Part shown: positions 1 through 11,294 of the stretch, piece after piece
How positions within the stretch are numbered: the first letter of the stretch is position 1
How the letters are laid out: each line of letters opens with the position of its first letter
Source: Lasiosphaeria ovina
Lineage: Eukaryota > Ascomycota > Sordariomycetes > Sordariales > Lasiosphaeriaceae
NCBI GenBank assembly: GCA_033439765.1
Contig: JAULSN010000002.1
Coordinates: 868,001-932,000, forward strand
Reading direction: 5' to 3'
DNA length: 64,000 nucleotides
Notes under the pieces: generated by a model
The model's input: only the letters and a program-made list of their open reading frames with translations
Databases searched by the model: none
Told to the model about the DNA's origin: nothing
Position numbers and translations under genes: made by a program

Positions 1-3000
1 CTTACGACGGACTTCGAGAGCTTCCATGTCGGTGGCGAGGTCCAGCCCAGCAGTTGCGGTGGTTCCCGACCTTGAACCATTATCGGTAGACTCCTGGTCT
101 GCTTTCCATTTCCGAATGCCGGCACGCCGCTCTTCCCGCTTCTCTTCAACGGCCTCCTGGCTCAAATGGCCGATTCCGTTGCGCCGCTTGTAGCAAGCCT
201 CCATGAGCGCATTGCAGTCAATCAACCGTCGTGGGAACGTTTGCACAACGCCGAACGTCTCCATGGGGTCGGCGACAGCCTTAATCTCGGGCTCGGCCAG
301 CTTGAAGATGGTTAGGGCAATCCGGAACAATGTGCGAGAACCCTCGTAAAAGAAGACATCCCACACACGCAACACAGTCTCGGTGGGCAAGGTTCCAATA
401 AAACATGACATGAACCAAGCTGTCATGCAAAGCGTGATTGGCGGCAAGCGGTTGGGGTCGTTGGCGCTGGGGTCAGATTTGATTCCGCCGTCTTTCCGGC
501 GCCTTCCTTTGCTCTTTTTGCTTGAACCTCCATCGATCTCGTCGCCGCCAATTTGCTTCCACACTCCGGGCAGAGAGTCTTTTAACGCAAGCATCAGCAC
601 GCCCAGGTCAACCTTGGAGCCCTCCAAGCTCATCTCGTGAGTTCCTGGAAGATAAACGCGCGTGATGACGTTAAGCAGCCAGAAAGACTGCTCTTCGGTT
701 TCGATAAAGAGAAGGAGCATGCCGGCAATGAAATTCAGCGACTGGCAATACCCGATACGTGGGTTGTAGAGGGCAAAGGCGTTGAGAACACGACGCAACG
801 ACGTGATCATCTCGGGTTCGGAAGCCATCTCGGACGGCTCTGCGTCCGCGCCCTGGCTTGTATTTGCCGGCTGCCCTGGATGCTGTGGTCTGAATCGTAC
901 ATTATCGGGGAACGTACGGTACAAATCCTTTTCGATGTCTTCTATGATGAGGGGCTTCACCTCACTGGTCTGGCCAGGGATTTTGCCAGAGCCAGTCGGG
1001 TCCAGCGCAGCTCGCTTTACCAGCTCGTCGTAGACACCTCGGTGTTTAGCCATAATGGCTGGCCCGCCGGCGTAGTAAAACCACGCGGCGCCCCTCCAGT
1101 CAGGCGGTATGCCCTTTCGTACAAAACGTTTCGTCTTTGCGCTTCGCGGAGGAAACCTGTTCGGCTGGTCCGTCATGAGAGAGTTTTCTTTCAGAAGCGC
1201 GATCCACTTCTTGCGGCGGCGAGACAAGTACTCGGTGTATGAAGCGTCCCAAGCGTCGAATTGCTGGCGAGTGACATTAACACTTGCCTTCCGAAACCCG
1301 TAGCGATCACGACTGTCTGGGTCCTCTGGAGGCTCGGGCACAGTCTGTGGATTTGGCGAAGGGGTGGCCGCGCGAGGGGGTATGTTGATCACGCCATTTG
1401 ACGCTGCTAAAGGCGCCTTGCGGATTGCAACCTGCGGCGCAGCTTGGTTGCCATCACCATCTAGCATCTTGGCCGAATCGTGCTTCCCAGACTCTGTTGT
1501 TGTGTCCGAGCCCTTTCTCCTTGCCATATGCTCGGCAGCTAGCCCGAGCCCCATATCTTTCGGCAAGGAACTGGGCAAAAGCGATTTTCTGAAATTGTTT
1601 ACTGACTCTCGCTTTGTCGAGCGCGTAGATTCGGGGACAGTGAGCGCTCCACGAATTGGCAGTTCATCGTTCATTGCTTCGAGCATCTGGTCTCGCACCC
1701 GGCTCGTTTCCGAACGGCTGCTCGGGGGTCGGGAGTTATCCGGTCCAGCGGGTCCAGCCTCTGTATCGAGATCAAAAACATCATCCTCCTCGTCCGCAAA
1801 CCTCATGCTTCGGCGAATGCTCTCGATGTCGGAGTCGTTGAAGCCCCTCTCGTACATGCCCATCACGTCTTCCAGACTGGGTCCGTCGTCTACCACCGAA
1901 TCAGGCCTCCAGTTGGTCCCCGCGTAGCCGTTGATAATGGAATGCTCCGTGATACTGCTGGCCTTGGTCAGGACACTGCTCCTCTCTGTTCCAGCGGCGG
2001 TGAACAGGGTGCCTTGTGCAGTCGAGGTTGTTAACTGCGACCGAAAGCTTGACCGAAGCTCGTCACCTCCGGCCAACCAAGGCGGGACCTCGCGAGTGCT
2101 CGGCTGCGGGCCGTTATTGTTGTAGGTTAGAGAGGGTCTGGGTGGGACGCCTGATTGGGGATTCGGACGCCTCAACGACCCCGTTCTCGACTGCACGCCT
2201 AGGTGATCGTTGGAGGGACGATGAGGATTCGAGGAATACGTGCTCGATGACTTGGACGAAGACCCAGAGAGCCCACGAGACCGGGGCCAAAGGCTGTTGT
2301 AGTATGGCGATACCTGGTTGATTGGCGGTTGATCGGAGAGGGAGTCTAGTTGTAGACCTACACCACTTGTGGGCGCCTGCCGCGAGTAGGAAGGATCGGA
2401 CCTCTGTGACCTCATGCTTGGTTTCCGGGGACGAGAGAAGTTCTCGACAATCATAGGACCTTCCGGCGTCGTCGTTGTTTGCCGGTATTCAAAGGCCGGG
2501 TCGCTGTTTGCGACGGGGGAAATAGGGGTGGCTGTCTGGCCTAGCGCATCATGGGGCCGCCCAAGCAATGGGAACTCGCGCGTATTGGATGTCGGAGGGT
2601 CGAACTCGGGCGCCTCGGGGATGAATGGGTTCGACGAAAGCGCAGTGAAAGCAGGTCGCACGGCTACCCTTGGTGTTGGGGTGGACTCGGCCCTTGTCCT
2701 CTGCGAAGGTTGTGTTGTGTGAAACTGTGATGCACTCGGAGAACTGGGATTAGATGCGAAAACCCAAGCCGGTCTGTTGGAAAGAGAGTCCCAGCGAGGA
2801 GATATCGGCGTGTCGGGGAAGGTAGGTATATCAGAAATGATTTCACGGCCGTGTTTTGACGAGCTCGAGGATCGCAACGTCGAATTGGGGTCGGGGGGGG
2901 CAATCTCGACGTCGATATCGTAAAAGTCGGCGTGGTCTTGGCGGGACGGTTCTGCGGTAGCGGCCTCGTCGTGTTTCGGCCAGGGTCTAGGCGCGGCCCG

Positions 3001-3141
3001 CTCGCGTCTCGCATGCGGACTGGCGGTCGCAGGCAAGCCGATTTCGCGATTCATGGTGCTGGGCTCGGTGGGCTGGCGCCTAACCGCAGGACTGGCCACA
3101 GCGCCAGCGTGGTCGTCGTCGTCTGGGGAAAGGCCAGACAT
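1..3141 (-). CDS. TBC-domain Rab GTPase-activating protein, 5' part, cut by the window edge
   Basis: This frame is open without a stop for 1047 codons, from the ATG at 3141 to base 1, so the C-terminus lies outside the window. An in-frame TGA lies upstream of this ATG, which starts MSGLSPDDDD. The first 670 residues are Ser/Pro-rich and probably disordered. The TBC domain begins near residue 675 with PPDWRGAAWFYYAGGPA. It continues with the arginine-finger motif (IEDIEKDLYRTFPDN, near 735) and the glutamine-finger motif (IGYCQSLNFIAGMLL, near 798). Both catalytic residues are present, so the protein should stimulate GTP hydrolysis by a Rab GTPase in vesicle traffic. The YYAGGPA version of the motif and the long N-terminal region resemble the Msb3/Msb4 (Gyp3) group of fungal GAPs, which act on Sec4-type Rabs. 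That assignment is inferred. No intron is needed in the visible part. Confidence 0.9.
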   Translation of the reverse strand, partial: MSGLSPDDDDHAGAVASPAVRRQPTEPSTMNREIGLPATASPHARRERAAPRPWPKHDEAATAEPSRQDHADFYDIDVEIAPPDPNSTLRSSSSSKHGREIISDIPTFPDTPISPRWDSLSNRPAWVFASNPSSPSASQFHTTQPSQRTRAESTPTPRVAVRPAFTALSSNPFIPEAPEFDPPTSNTREFPLLGRPHDALGQTATPISPVANSDPAFEYRQTTTTPEGPMIVENFSRPRKPSMRSQRSDPSYSRQAPTSGVGLQLDSLSDQPPINQVSPYYNSLWPRSRGLSGSSSKSSSTYSSNPHRPSNDHLGVQSRTGSLRRPNPQSGVPPRPSLTYNNNGPQPSTREVPPWLAGGDELRSSFRSQLTTSTAQGTLFTAAGTERSSVLTKASSITEHSIINGYAGTNWRPDSVVDDGPSLEDVMGMYERGFNDSDIESIRRSMRFADEEDDVFDLDTEAGPAGPDNSRPPSSRSETSRVRDQMLEAMNDELPIRGALTVPESTRSTKRESVNNFRKSLLPSSLPKDMGLGLAAEHMARRKGSDTTTESGKHDSAKMLDGDGNQAAPQVAIRKAPLAASNGVINIPPRAATPSPNPQTVPEPPEDPDSRDRYGFRKASVNVTRQQFDAWDASYTEYLSRRRKKWIALLKENSLMTDQPNRFPPRSAKTKRFVRKGIPPDWRGAAWFYYAGGPAIMAKHRGVYDELVKRAALDPTGSGKIPGQTSEVKPLIIEDIEKDLYRTFPDNVRFRPQHPGQPANTSQGADAEPSEMASEPEMITSLRRVLNAFALYNPRIGYCQSLNFIAGMLLLFIETEEQSFWLLNVITRVYLPGTHEMSLEGSKVDLGVLMLALKDSLPGVWKQIGGDEIDGGSSKKSKGRRRKDGGIKSDPSANDPNRLPPITLCMTAWFMSCFIGTLPTETVLRVWDVFFYEGSRTLFRIALTIFKLAEPEIKAVADPMETFGVVQTFPRRLIDCNALMEACYKRRNGIGHLSQEAVEEKREERRAGIRKWKADQESTDNGSRSGTTATAGLDLATDMEALEVRRK

Positions 3142-5410
3142 GACGGCGGCCGTTACTGGGAAAGGCGCACTCACGGAAGGGATTGGAGACACTGGCGACC
3201 GGGAGGTGAAAAGATTGTCATCGGGAGCCGCACTGCTTCATTATTATTAATTTTTTGGCGGGTGCGACCTGTTATTACCGCACAAATGAGTACCTACAGC
3301 AGGAGCTGGCGCCGGCGGACCCTAAATGGAGGCTTGCTGGGGGGGCAATTAGTTGCCGGGATTGACGATGAAAGATCCCAGTCCACGCTCTGGGCGCGCA
3401 TGCGGATTTTTTGCAGGGAAGAAGCAGCTAAGATCCCGGCGGGAGACTTGACCCTGCCGCGTCCCTGCCAAGTTGCCAACCTCACCTGTCCACGCTCCCC
3501 AAGAAACCGGGAAGGCACCCTGACAGTCTCGTGGACACTCACTGTTTTAAATGAGGATTGCCGATGTATCCAAGGGCACCATCATCATGGTTCTGTTTTG
3601 CAAACAAGTCGCGTTGTCTGTTGTTTGGGCCGAGTAAAAGCAACGAGTTCCCTAGAATGCAGGCGTGAGATGCAAACATTCGGATGCGGGTCCGATCCCA
3701 CACCAAACATGGAATCAGGATGTGCTGCAAGAGACGCGAACCTGTGTCTGTTTGTGAGGGGCGGGCGGAAATGCGTTGACGCGGCCCGTTAAGAAGAACT
3801 GGCGCCCCCTCCGAATGGATTTGGGCGGCCTCGCTTCGACTTCTTTTCCTCGTACAACCTGGAATACCTACTTCGCCAGGTAAAACGGAAGGCGCTTCCA
3901 GGTTGTTTCCGGGGCATGGAAACTCGGGCGTGGAGCAATGGGGTAGGGCAGACAAGTTCCAACACGTTACGATGACTGCTGTCGATGCAAGGGCAGAGCA
4001 GATGTGTACAATATCTCCCTCCTGCCAAGGTTGGGCACGGGAGAGAAGCGATTGAGATTGAAGAGCGGCACAGAAGGCCCAGCTTGGTAGTCTTCCCATA
4101 ACCTGAGATTCCCAATTCCCACGGGCTGATTTATTGTGTGGATTGGACCGACAGGCCACAACCTCCATCCTGCCTCTAGGTTGCAGGACACCATTTGTTG
4201 CTTGCGTCGTGTGACAATCGGGAAGGGACCAAAGATGAAAAACTTCTGCCAGTTTTCCGCATTTTTCCTCCGAACGTCGAGAAGTAAGCTTGTTAGCTCT
4301 CGGCAAGGTGCCGACAACCTGCAGTATTGGATAAGAAGGCTTTAGCTGTAAGGGAGGATAATAGGGGAACGACGAGCATGATCGACACGTCTGGTTCCCA
4401 GTTCCTTCCATTCAACTATAACAGCGTGATCTTGAAACTTTATGTCTTTGGGCAGGCACATCCGATGTTTTGAGGACGGCGTCCGTCCGTACCTGAGGTA
4501 TCCTCTCATCTTGGGTTTCAAGGCGCTCATTGGGCAATCCGTAGCCCTGACAGGAAACCCTCCGCTCCTGCCCCTGGCAAAGCGAGCCGGTGCAATGGGA
4601 GAGCCCCGCGTCGGCATGTGCGCTACTGTGTAGAAACACGACAACCGCGGCGAGCTTCCGGAGTCTCTGAGTGGCTGTCTAGATTTAGTTATTCCAGCCC
4701 CGATTAGGTAAAGCAACGGGCTCTTTCTGTACACTCTGCAGACTCCAGAGCAAAAGCCAAATGCAATATTTTCACGCCCCGGATGGTTCGCAATGCGTGA
4801 GCTGAGGTACGAAGCCAATAATTGACGGTCGCCGACACGGTTCAAAATGAAAATTTACGACAATCTTGAGCCTACAATGTCGACTTGGACAATAGCCGGG
4901 CACTTGCACGCGCGTAATACCTACAGTTAGTCCACCCACCCAGACATTTTGCCTACTGGGCCCCACCAATTACGGATGACTGCCTTTGGATATGGCCTGT
5001 CGCCTTTCCAAATGTCGAGTCTCGACGCCGCCGTCTAAGGGTCCAGTGTAGGTATTCGCCATCAATGCATTCATCATTGCTTCTCTTGATTTGGGATTTT
5101 TCGTCTTCCTTCAATTCACCACTTCTTATAAGTTCAGGCATAATTAAACATCTCAGCTTCAAGGAGTATGGAAACTTTTGCTCCGTACGGCAACCCGTTA
5201 CGTTGCGTCAGACCCGGCTCATCTCAGATCATTTGTTCTGCGGGGGAACCTGCGACGCAGCAATTTCGACGCGTCAAACGCGACAATCGCGTTGGCAACG
5301 CGGGGACAGCGGGGAAGGCTCGCACATCACTGTGTGCGCCGGTCACGCATCTTACATGTGTTGCCGACAGGGCGATTTCGGTACAGGAGCAGGAGCAAGC
5401 CGCCATGAGA
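3142..5410. other. Gene-free region upstream of the TBC gene
   Basis: Several overlapping open frames up to about 290 codons occur on the minus strand between 3539 and 4845. They have no recognisable motif, no codon pattern like the neighbouring genes and no supporting splice structure. I read this as promoter and spacer DNA. Confidence 0.6.
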
Positions 5411-5622
5411 TACCGTATAATCTCTCGAAAGTCGGATATCGTTGTGGAGCAATGCCAAACCACTTGGCCAATCATCAATTAGACTTATGAGATCCTGGGC
5501 CACAAACAAATCTTGTCGCCTGCCAAAATGCAGTTGTGGCGAACGAATCTAAGCCCCTTATGGACTCACTGGTGGCCGAATTACTCCACAACCATATCCG
5601 ACTTTCGAGAGATTATACGGTA
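5411..5622. mobile_element. Putative MITE with 41-43 bp terminal inverted repeats flanked by TA
   Basis: Bases 5411-5453 and 5580-5622 are inverted repeats of 43 bp with two mismatches. Each outer end reads TA-CCGTATAATCTCTCGAAA (the right end in reverse complement). Matching stops abruptly outside the TA. The enclosed 126 bp have no coding frame. Long terminal inverted repeats, a length near 210 bp and a TA dinucleotide at both ends are what non-autonomous Tc1/mariner-type elements look like. No second copy was seen in the window, so the family is unproven. Confidence 0.6.
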
Positions 5623-5909
5623 AGCCCAGGCCAAGGAATTCATTCCCCCAAGCTTTGGAGTGGTCTGAAGACGAGGCTCATTTCTCGCGCCGCCTGCTGC
5701 CATTGATAGCCACGAAATCCTGCAATGCACAGCGCAAAGCTCGCCCAAGTTCTTCCCAAGACCAAGGGCCTTCGAAACCAATGAAACTTGAGTCCCAAGA
5801 CTCAGCTTAGCGGTTCCAACAACCAAAAGCCTCTGTCTTGGGGTAGCGGATCCAGTCAACCAGTTTCTACCAACAGAAACTTTGGCCGGCCCGTTCACGT
5901 GATGTTCGG

Positions 5910-5946
5910 TACTCGTCAAGGCGTTTTTTTTTAGCCCTGACGAGTA
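5910..5946. repeat. 13 bp stem-loop with T-rich loop
   Basis: TACTCGTCAAGGC at 5910-5922 pairs with GCCCTGACGAGTA at 5934-5946 with one mismatch. The 11-base loop contains a run of nine T. It lies between the putative MITE and the acidic-protein gene. It could be a small transposon footprint, a hairpin in RNA, or chance. Confidence 0.4.
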
Positions 5947-6589
5947 GTCGATGACGTTCCCTCGGCTTCAGAACTCACGGCGGCCCTCTTTTCTGCGGGA
6001 GAGAGGCGATGGAGCTGTCGGATTCGGAAAAACGAAATGCAGTATTCCGTACTAATGCGTATGCAACCAGAACATTACGGTCCATCTGCACTGGCGGATT
6101 GCACCGTACCTTCAGGGGGTCAGTGTCTCCTCACAGAGAGGTCCGAGCTCCTCATCGGTGCTCGGAGGGCGGCACCTGTTAAGCTCTCTCCCATTTTGGC
6201 CTAAAAATACACCCCCAACCTGCGGGTACTTCCGCAGGCACGGAGTTCCACGTACATTGGCGTGTACATGCTCTGTACCTCAGCAAAGCCAGGAAGTGGT
6301 CCGAGTTCCGCCTCACCCCTCCCAACTCGCAACCTGACTGCGCTGCAGCAGTGCAGAGTGCAGACAGGTTGGCACTGGGCACTGGCACCAACCCGCCGCA
6401 GCAGGCCTTTTTCTGCCTGCTTGCCTCTCCCTCCCAGTCTCTCTTTCCTCCTATAATCCCCACCCAAAAGTCGAGATACGCGAGGCGTCGAGCTTGCCTG
6501 AGGTGTCCACTTCCCCAAGTCTGGCGTAATCAACTAGCCTAGCTCCCCTGCTCCCGCACCATGGAGCTGAAGCTCCCCCCCCCCTCCTA

Positions 6590-6900
6590 GGTGCCCCCCT
6601 TCCACCTCAGTGACCTCTCCTCTCTACCGCCGCCCACCTTCTGGTCCGCGACTCCCCCCTCCGCACCCCTTCGACCTTGCCCCTTCCCCTCTGTGCCCTC
6701 GGGAGGTACGTACCTCCCGCTGAAGCTCCCAGCCTTTGCCCGCCCACCACCCCCCGAAACCCCCTTCCTCACAGCCTTTCCTCCCCTTCTTCCTCTTTCC
6801 TCGCCGACCTCGCCCCTTCTCTCTGCCATCTAAACCCGCCCTCTGGTGTTCCGATCACCTTCCCTGTTGCCAATTGATATCACCCAAACCACCTTCCACA
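6590..6900 (+). promoter_or_regulatory. CT-rich promoter/leader of the acidic-protein gene
   Basis: The 300 bases before the ATG at 6901 are dominated by C and T on the plus strand, with long CCCTT and CTTCC blocks. CT-rich tracts just upstream of the start are typical of filamentous fungal promoters around the transcription start. The bias opens long spurious frames on both strands here, which are not genes. Confidence 0.5.
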
Positions 6901-7831
6901 ATGACCGGACGCAAGAGAAAGCAGGAGGAGGAAGACGAGCTTGTCTCCCTGCCCAGTGACGAGGATGAAGAGGAAGAGTAAGTTGCTCTCTAGCCGTCGC
7001 AAACTACATCCAATACCGTCGCCCATGTCGGGGCCATTGTGCGACTGCAGCCAGATACGGGACTCGGCTCAACAGTATCGGCGCATGCCGGCGCATGTAT
7101 AATACACCCATATCATTGAACCCCGACTCGTCCCGTATCTCGGAGCACTCGCTCCGGCCGCGTCGCCGGGCTGTCGGTGACGCACTCGGCGTCATCAGAA
7201 CATCTCTAGTCTTCTTGACGTCGATAATCCAGATTGCTGACCTGACTTAGCAGCTATGTCGAAGATGATGAAGACGATGAAGAACTAGACGATGAAGAGG
7301 ACGAGGACTTCGACGAAGAGGAAGATGGCGCTGAAGAGGGCGCTGAGGAAGAGAACGGCGTCACAGGTAAGCTATGCACCGTGGTTCTCCGCCTGTAGCT
7401 GCTGTGCACTCTGCATCTGGAGGGCTGGATCCAGCAGCAGACCCTCCATCCGGCGAACCCCGGCTCACCGGCCGGACCGTCCTTGGCCCCTTATCGGAAG
7501 TGGCAAAGGCTGACGAATGGTTTCAGACAAAGCTCCCCCCAAGAAGAAACTAAAGACGGCACCCGCTGCTTCGGGTGCCGTGCCGCACAAGAACGGCAAG
7601 GTTGTAGAGAACGGTGACGAAGAAGATGAAGAGGGTGAGGGCGAGGAAGAGGATGAGTTTGACGAGGAGGAAGATGGAGACGACGCACCCGAGGATGAGG
7701 AAGAGGGCGACGAGGAAGACGTCGCTGACGAACTCCCTGCCAAGGCCGTCAAGATCTCTGCGGCACCTGCCGAAGTCGAGGGTGACGACGAGGGCCTTGC
7801 CGTCGGCGATGATGACGACGAAGAGGATTGA
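6901..7831 (+). CDS. Highly acidic, lysine-tipped nuclear-type protein
   Basis: There are three exons: 6901-6977, 7254-7366 (or from 7251) and 7527-7831. The introns have GTAAGT and GTAAGC donors, CTGAC branch sites and AG acceptors, and the phases fit. The product of about 165 residues starts MTGRKRKQEEEDE. It has a basic N-terminus (RKRK), then long Asp/Glu runs, a Lys cluster (PPKKKLK) around the exon 2/3 junction, more acidic runs, and ends DDDDEED. There is no enzyme motif. RKRK and PPKKKLK look like nuclear localisation signals, and the acidic stretches resemble those of histone chaperones and nucleolar proteins. The role is inferred from composition only. The tandem acceptor TAGCAG of intron 1 could add or omit one Ser. 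Confidence 0.8.
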
Positions 7832-9699
7832 TTGATGCGAAAGCGCCTGGCAGCATCGTAATCCCTTCCTTTCATCCGATCGCAATTCTTGTCCCTGCTT
7901 CATCATTCCCAAAAGACACGTCCCGGGACCCTTTGTCGGCCATTTTTCCAGTCGTGAGAGCCCCTAATTGCTGTTGAGGGAGGACGGCGTGCGCGCTCGA
8001 ATGTTTCCAGGATCTAGAAAGCATAAAGAAATGCAGGGTTTTTCGGATACCGATGTGAGGGTGAGAGAAATTAATAGACATATCTTCTGGTCGCCCTCGG
8101 GTTCCAGTGTTTAGACTTCTAGACTTGGGCCGGTCGCGCATCCGCCGTACACCAGGTACAAGACCAATGTAGGTACCTCTTATCAATGGTGGTTTGTGCG
8201 ACCAGGTGGCTGTTCGGTCGCACTGCCGCCATATTCGGTATTCGGGCGAGACATGAAAGTCAGTATTCCATTTTCGAAAACTTGTGCGGCGCCCCTTTTC
8301 TTATTACTTCTCTGGCCAGCTAGCTAGCTTTCTGCATGCCTATCAGGCGCTGCGAGGGGAGCCCAATCTCGACATGTCACGCTGCCGGTCCAGTAGCCCA
8401 AATCCCTTTTGGGCCGACTCTATTGTGTTTTTTGGCCATTCGGACTCTCCAATCGCGCCAATACCTACCTTCCTACCTTAGTTGCTGTGCATACATACCT
8501 CCCCAGACTGATGCGGACCCGTTTGGGCGGCCCAGTTGATTGGGGGGGAGGGGAGGCCGCTGCGACGTGGCCTGCCTTGTGCTTGCAAGCGCCGCTGGTG
8601 CTGCCGCTGGTGCTGCCGCTGGTGCTGCCGCTGCACAGAGGACACTTTTGTCTCTGTCTTGGTATCCGCACATGTCCGATCTTGGTGGTCGCTCCGCTGC
8701 GTCGAGGTCGAAGGGGCCGCCCGGGAGTGCCCGCGCTGCAACGGTCTCTAGCCGCTTATTGGTTATTCTTTTCGGCGAGTGAGTAAAGTAAGTTTAATAT
8801 GGGGAATGGCTGCAGCAGTCTAAGTTCAGTTGAGCGGTATTTTTTTACTTTAACGCCAGGAAAGATTAACCAGTGGACCTTTTGTTTGTCTCTGGTGGAA
8901 AGCTTCTCGTTCCCGTTTCCCAGCTGCCGCGGGCATGCCGTTTTGTCACCCTGGATCCGCAAAGATATTTTCCGCAGAATAACGGTTAGGCGTTGTGGCA
9001 TTGCGGAAGACGCCTGGTCCTAGTTTCTTGCTCTAGAGCAGTTGAGAGCGTGGCTGCCCTGTATTGAAGCTGGAGCCCAGGGCTCCTTCTTCCAGGCTGT
9101 CCGGATGGACGATAATTGGCCCATGGTGTCATAGGTACTTTGCCGGAGAAGGTACTGCCTCTCTGGGGACCGTGGACGAGAAGCAGGCCGCGGAAATACT
9201 TGAATTTGGTGGGTGTCCACTGCCCCAGTTTCTTGTGGTGCGTGTATGTCAACTCTGCATATCTGGGTTTGGGATGACGTTTGTTACGGGCTGTCCCAAT
9301 ATCTCCTCGCGGCTTCTTCGGTTGGTTGGTACGGAGTATGGCATCTTCATCGACATGGCTCAAGGTAAATTCAGGTCCCTTGCCGACTCTCTCTGCCGTT
9401 TCCTACCAGCCGGCCACCGTCAACACCAGCGCTGCGGAACTCTAACCTACCTAGACGCTAGGGCGCCTTTTGGGTTATCCCATGGCGAGAACTCTGTCTT
9501 TTCGTTTCGGCCTTCTCAAAGTTTCGTATATTAACTTTCTGACCGTGGGATATACATATATACCTGGACCGATTCCCCCCATCATTGTCTCCCTTTTACC
9601 AATCTCCTGGCACTGAGTTGTGTCGCTTCAGATTACACCATCGCCCGCACCTTCCCTCGTCGACATAATTGGTCTCCTGGTCCAGGTTGTACGAACAAC
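7832..9699. other. Spacer without a supported gene
   Basis: This region holds the 3' flank of the acidic-protein gene and about 1.8 kb of non-coding sequence. A 12-base unit GCTGGTGCTGCC is repeated about three times at 8593-8632. The open frames across it are short and give low-complexity peptides. I found no RNA gene. Confidence 0.5.
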
Positions 9700-9798
9700 A
9701 TGAAGTTACCATACGGTTTCGACAGACGTCCCCTCCAAATGGATGCCAACCTCCAACTAGACGGTCTTGTTGAACCCCGTATCCTCGACGGTAGCGAG
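9700..9798 (+). other. Possible first exon of bHLH gene 1
   Basis: An ATG at 9700 opens 33 codons (MKLPYGFDRRPLQMDANLQL and on) ending at a good GTAAGC donor at 9799. The bHLH frame begins at 10273, directly after CCTCCAG with a CACTGAC branch site 12 bases upstream. The phases match (0/0). Joining them removes a 474-base intron, which is long for this genome, so further splicing inside is possible. Transcript data would decide whether translation starts here or at 10273. Confidence 0.35.
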
Positions 9799-10272
9799 GT
9801 AAGCAGCGTTCTCCTCCAACCCCCAGACTCTTACAGATCGACTGGGACCTCAGGCAAGGCTCGAGGATCCTCCGTCGGCTTCTTACCGTCATATGCCTAC
9901 TACTCCCTTCCATGGATAGTGGGCGTCGGGAAGCCGCCTCAGGAGAAGCGAGAATATTGCACGAGGTGGCCTGACCCCGGCAGGACTACCTGCAAGCGGG
10001 CTGGCGAACATCGGCCGCATTGGCAAAGGGGCTAGACCAGAGGCCAATCCAGACAGCCACACGCTGTTATTTGGGTATGAGGTCTGGGTATGGCACAGGT
10101 GTCTGTGGTTGGATTGCTCCATCGAGCAGCTTTCCACTGACCCCAAGGATGGTTGACCACCCATTTTTCTGGGCTTCTCTTGCTCTGCATTTGCATCACG
10201 CCACCTTGCTATTACACCAGACTAGAGACATGCTTGTATCGACATCAACCACTGACACGGGCCCTCCTCCAG

Positions 10273-11211
10273 ATGGAAACGTATCCCATGACCGCAACAT
10301 ACGACTATTCGGGCGCTGAGATCGACTGTATGCGCTGGCATGTCCTGGATAACTGCTTTCCAGAGTCCCTCTCGTCTCGTCCCTATATCGACGACACAAC
10401 CTTTGGCGACGCAGTATACGGCAACGGCCCTCTGCCTCCAACCCCATTCGCCGAGGAGGACATTGGTCATCAAGGTCCAACAACCAACAGCCTGGGCCGG
10501 CCAAACCAAAGCAGCTCCGACGAAAATTCATTGTTTACCCCCGTGGACAACTTTTCAGGCGCTGGCTATGAGTTCCCTACTGCCAATGCAGCTGAACTTC
10601 AGTGGCACGCCTACAATAACTACGGCTACGATCTCCCTCCCCCTGCATCTGACAACATATCCCCTGGAATGGACACGGGATACGCCGCAGTCATGAGCGC
10701 CACTGTCTCGCCAGTGCCTCCCCAAACCCTGGAGAGGCCGTCGTCCGGCACGCCGCCCCCATCAGAGCCCAGCAACAAGAGCTCCACGCCGCTCTCCATC
10801 AAGGCCGAGAACAGTGCCGGCCCCGAGAACCCCCGTTCGAGGAGGACAGAAACCAGTCAAGGCGGCAAGCGCGGCGGCATCCAGTCGCGCAAGAGCCACA
10901 ACCTGGTCGAGCAGCAGTACCGCAACCGCCTCAACGCGCACTTCGAGCGCCTGCTGGACGCGCTCCTCGGCGCTGGTAAGCAGCAGTGGGCTGGCAGTGG
11001 TACCGACGACGCAGCGCCCGACGTGAAACGCATGACCAAGGCCGAGGTGCTCGAGCTCGCGACGCGCCACATCAAGACGCTCTCGCGCGAGAACAGCTCC
11101 CTCCGCCGCAAGTACCAGAAGTTCCTCGAGATTATTTGTAGGATTGGTGCCATGGACGCTGCTGCTGGAACTGAATCTAAGAGACTTCATCGGCGCACCC
11201 ACAGGCTATGA
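10273..11211 (+). CDS. bHLH transcription factor with SREBP-type tyrosine (copy 1)
   Basis: The product is 312 residues from the first in-frame ATG (METYPMTATYDYSG). The first 190 residues are Pro/Ser/Asn-rich and probably carry the activation region. The basic region near residue 204 reads RKSHNLVEQQYRNRLNAHF. Helix 1 contains FERLLDALL, a loop of about 25 residues follows, and helix 2 near 250 is RMTKAEVLELATRHIKTL. It runs into a short leucine/arginine coil. The tyrosine in EQQYR replaces the usual arginine and is the hallmark of the SREBP group of bHLH proteins, which bind sterol-response elements as well as E-boxes. The two membrane segments of true SREBPs are absent, so it should be a soluble nuclear factor. 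A possible upstream exon at 9700-9798 would add 33 residues. Confidence 0.85.
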   Translation: METYPMTATYDYSGAEIDCMRWHVLDNCFPESLSSRPYIDDTTFGDAVYGNGPLPPTPFAEEDIGHQGPTTNSLGRPNQSSSDENSLFTPVDNFSGAGYEFPTANAAELQWHAYNNYGYDLPPPASDNISPGMDTGYAAVMSATVSPVPPQTLERPSSGTPPPSEPSNKSSTPLSIKAENSAGPENPRSRRTETSQGGKRGGIQSRKSHNLVEQQYRNRLNAHFERLLDALLGAGKQQWAGSGTDDAAPDVKRMTKAEVLELATRHIKTLSRENSSLRRKYQKFLEIICRIGAMDAAAGTESKRLHRRTHRL

Positions 11212-11294
11212 GCCTCCCGGTCCGCGCTTCCGCTGCGCATTGTTTCCTGTCCTTTTGCACCCTCTGAGCAGTACAAGCCCTCCATGAGACGCTG

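Noticed and set aside
3539..4411. Minus-strand open frame of 290 codons
   Set aside because: No motif, irregular composition, overlapping alternative frames of similar length and no splice or start context; reads like spacer.
5065..5490. Plus-strand frame of 141 codons
   Set aside because: It runs into the inverted-repeat element and shares no known motif; most of it is explained by the MITE and spacer.
6587..6833. Open frames of 80 codons on both strands
   Set aside because: Produced by the CT-rich promoter tract; the peptides are only Pro/Ser/Leu or Gly/Arg/Glu repeats.
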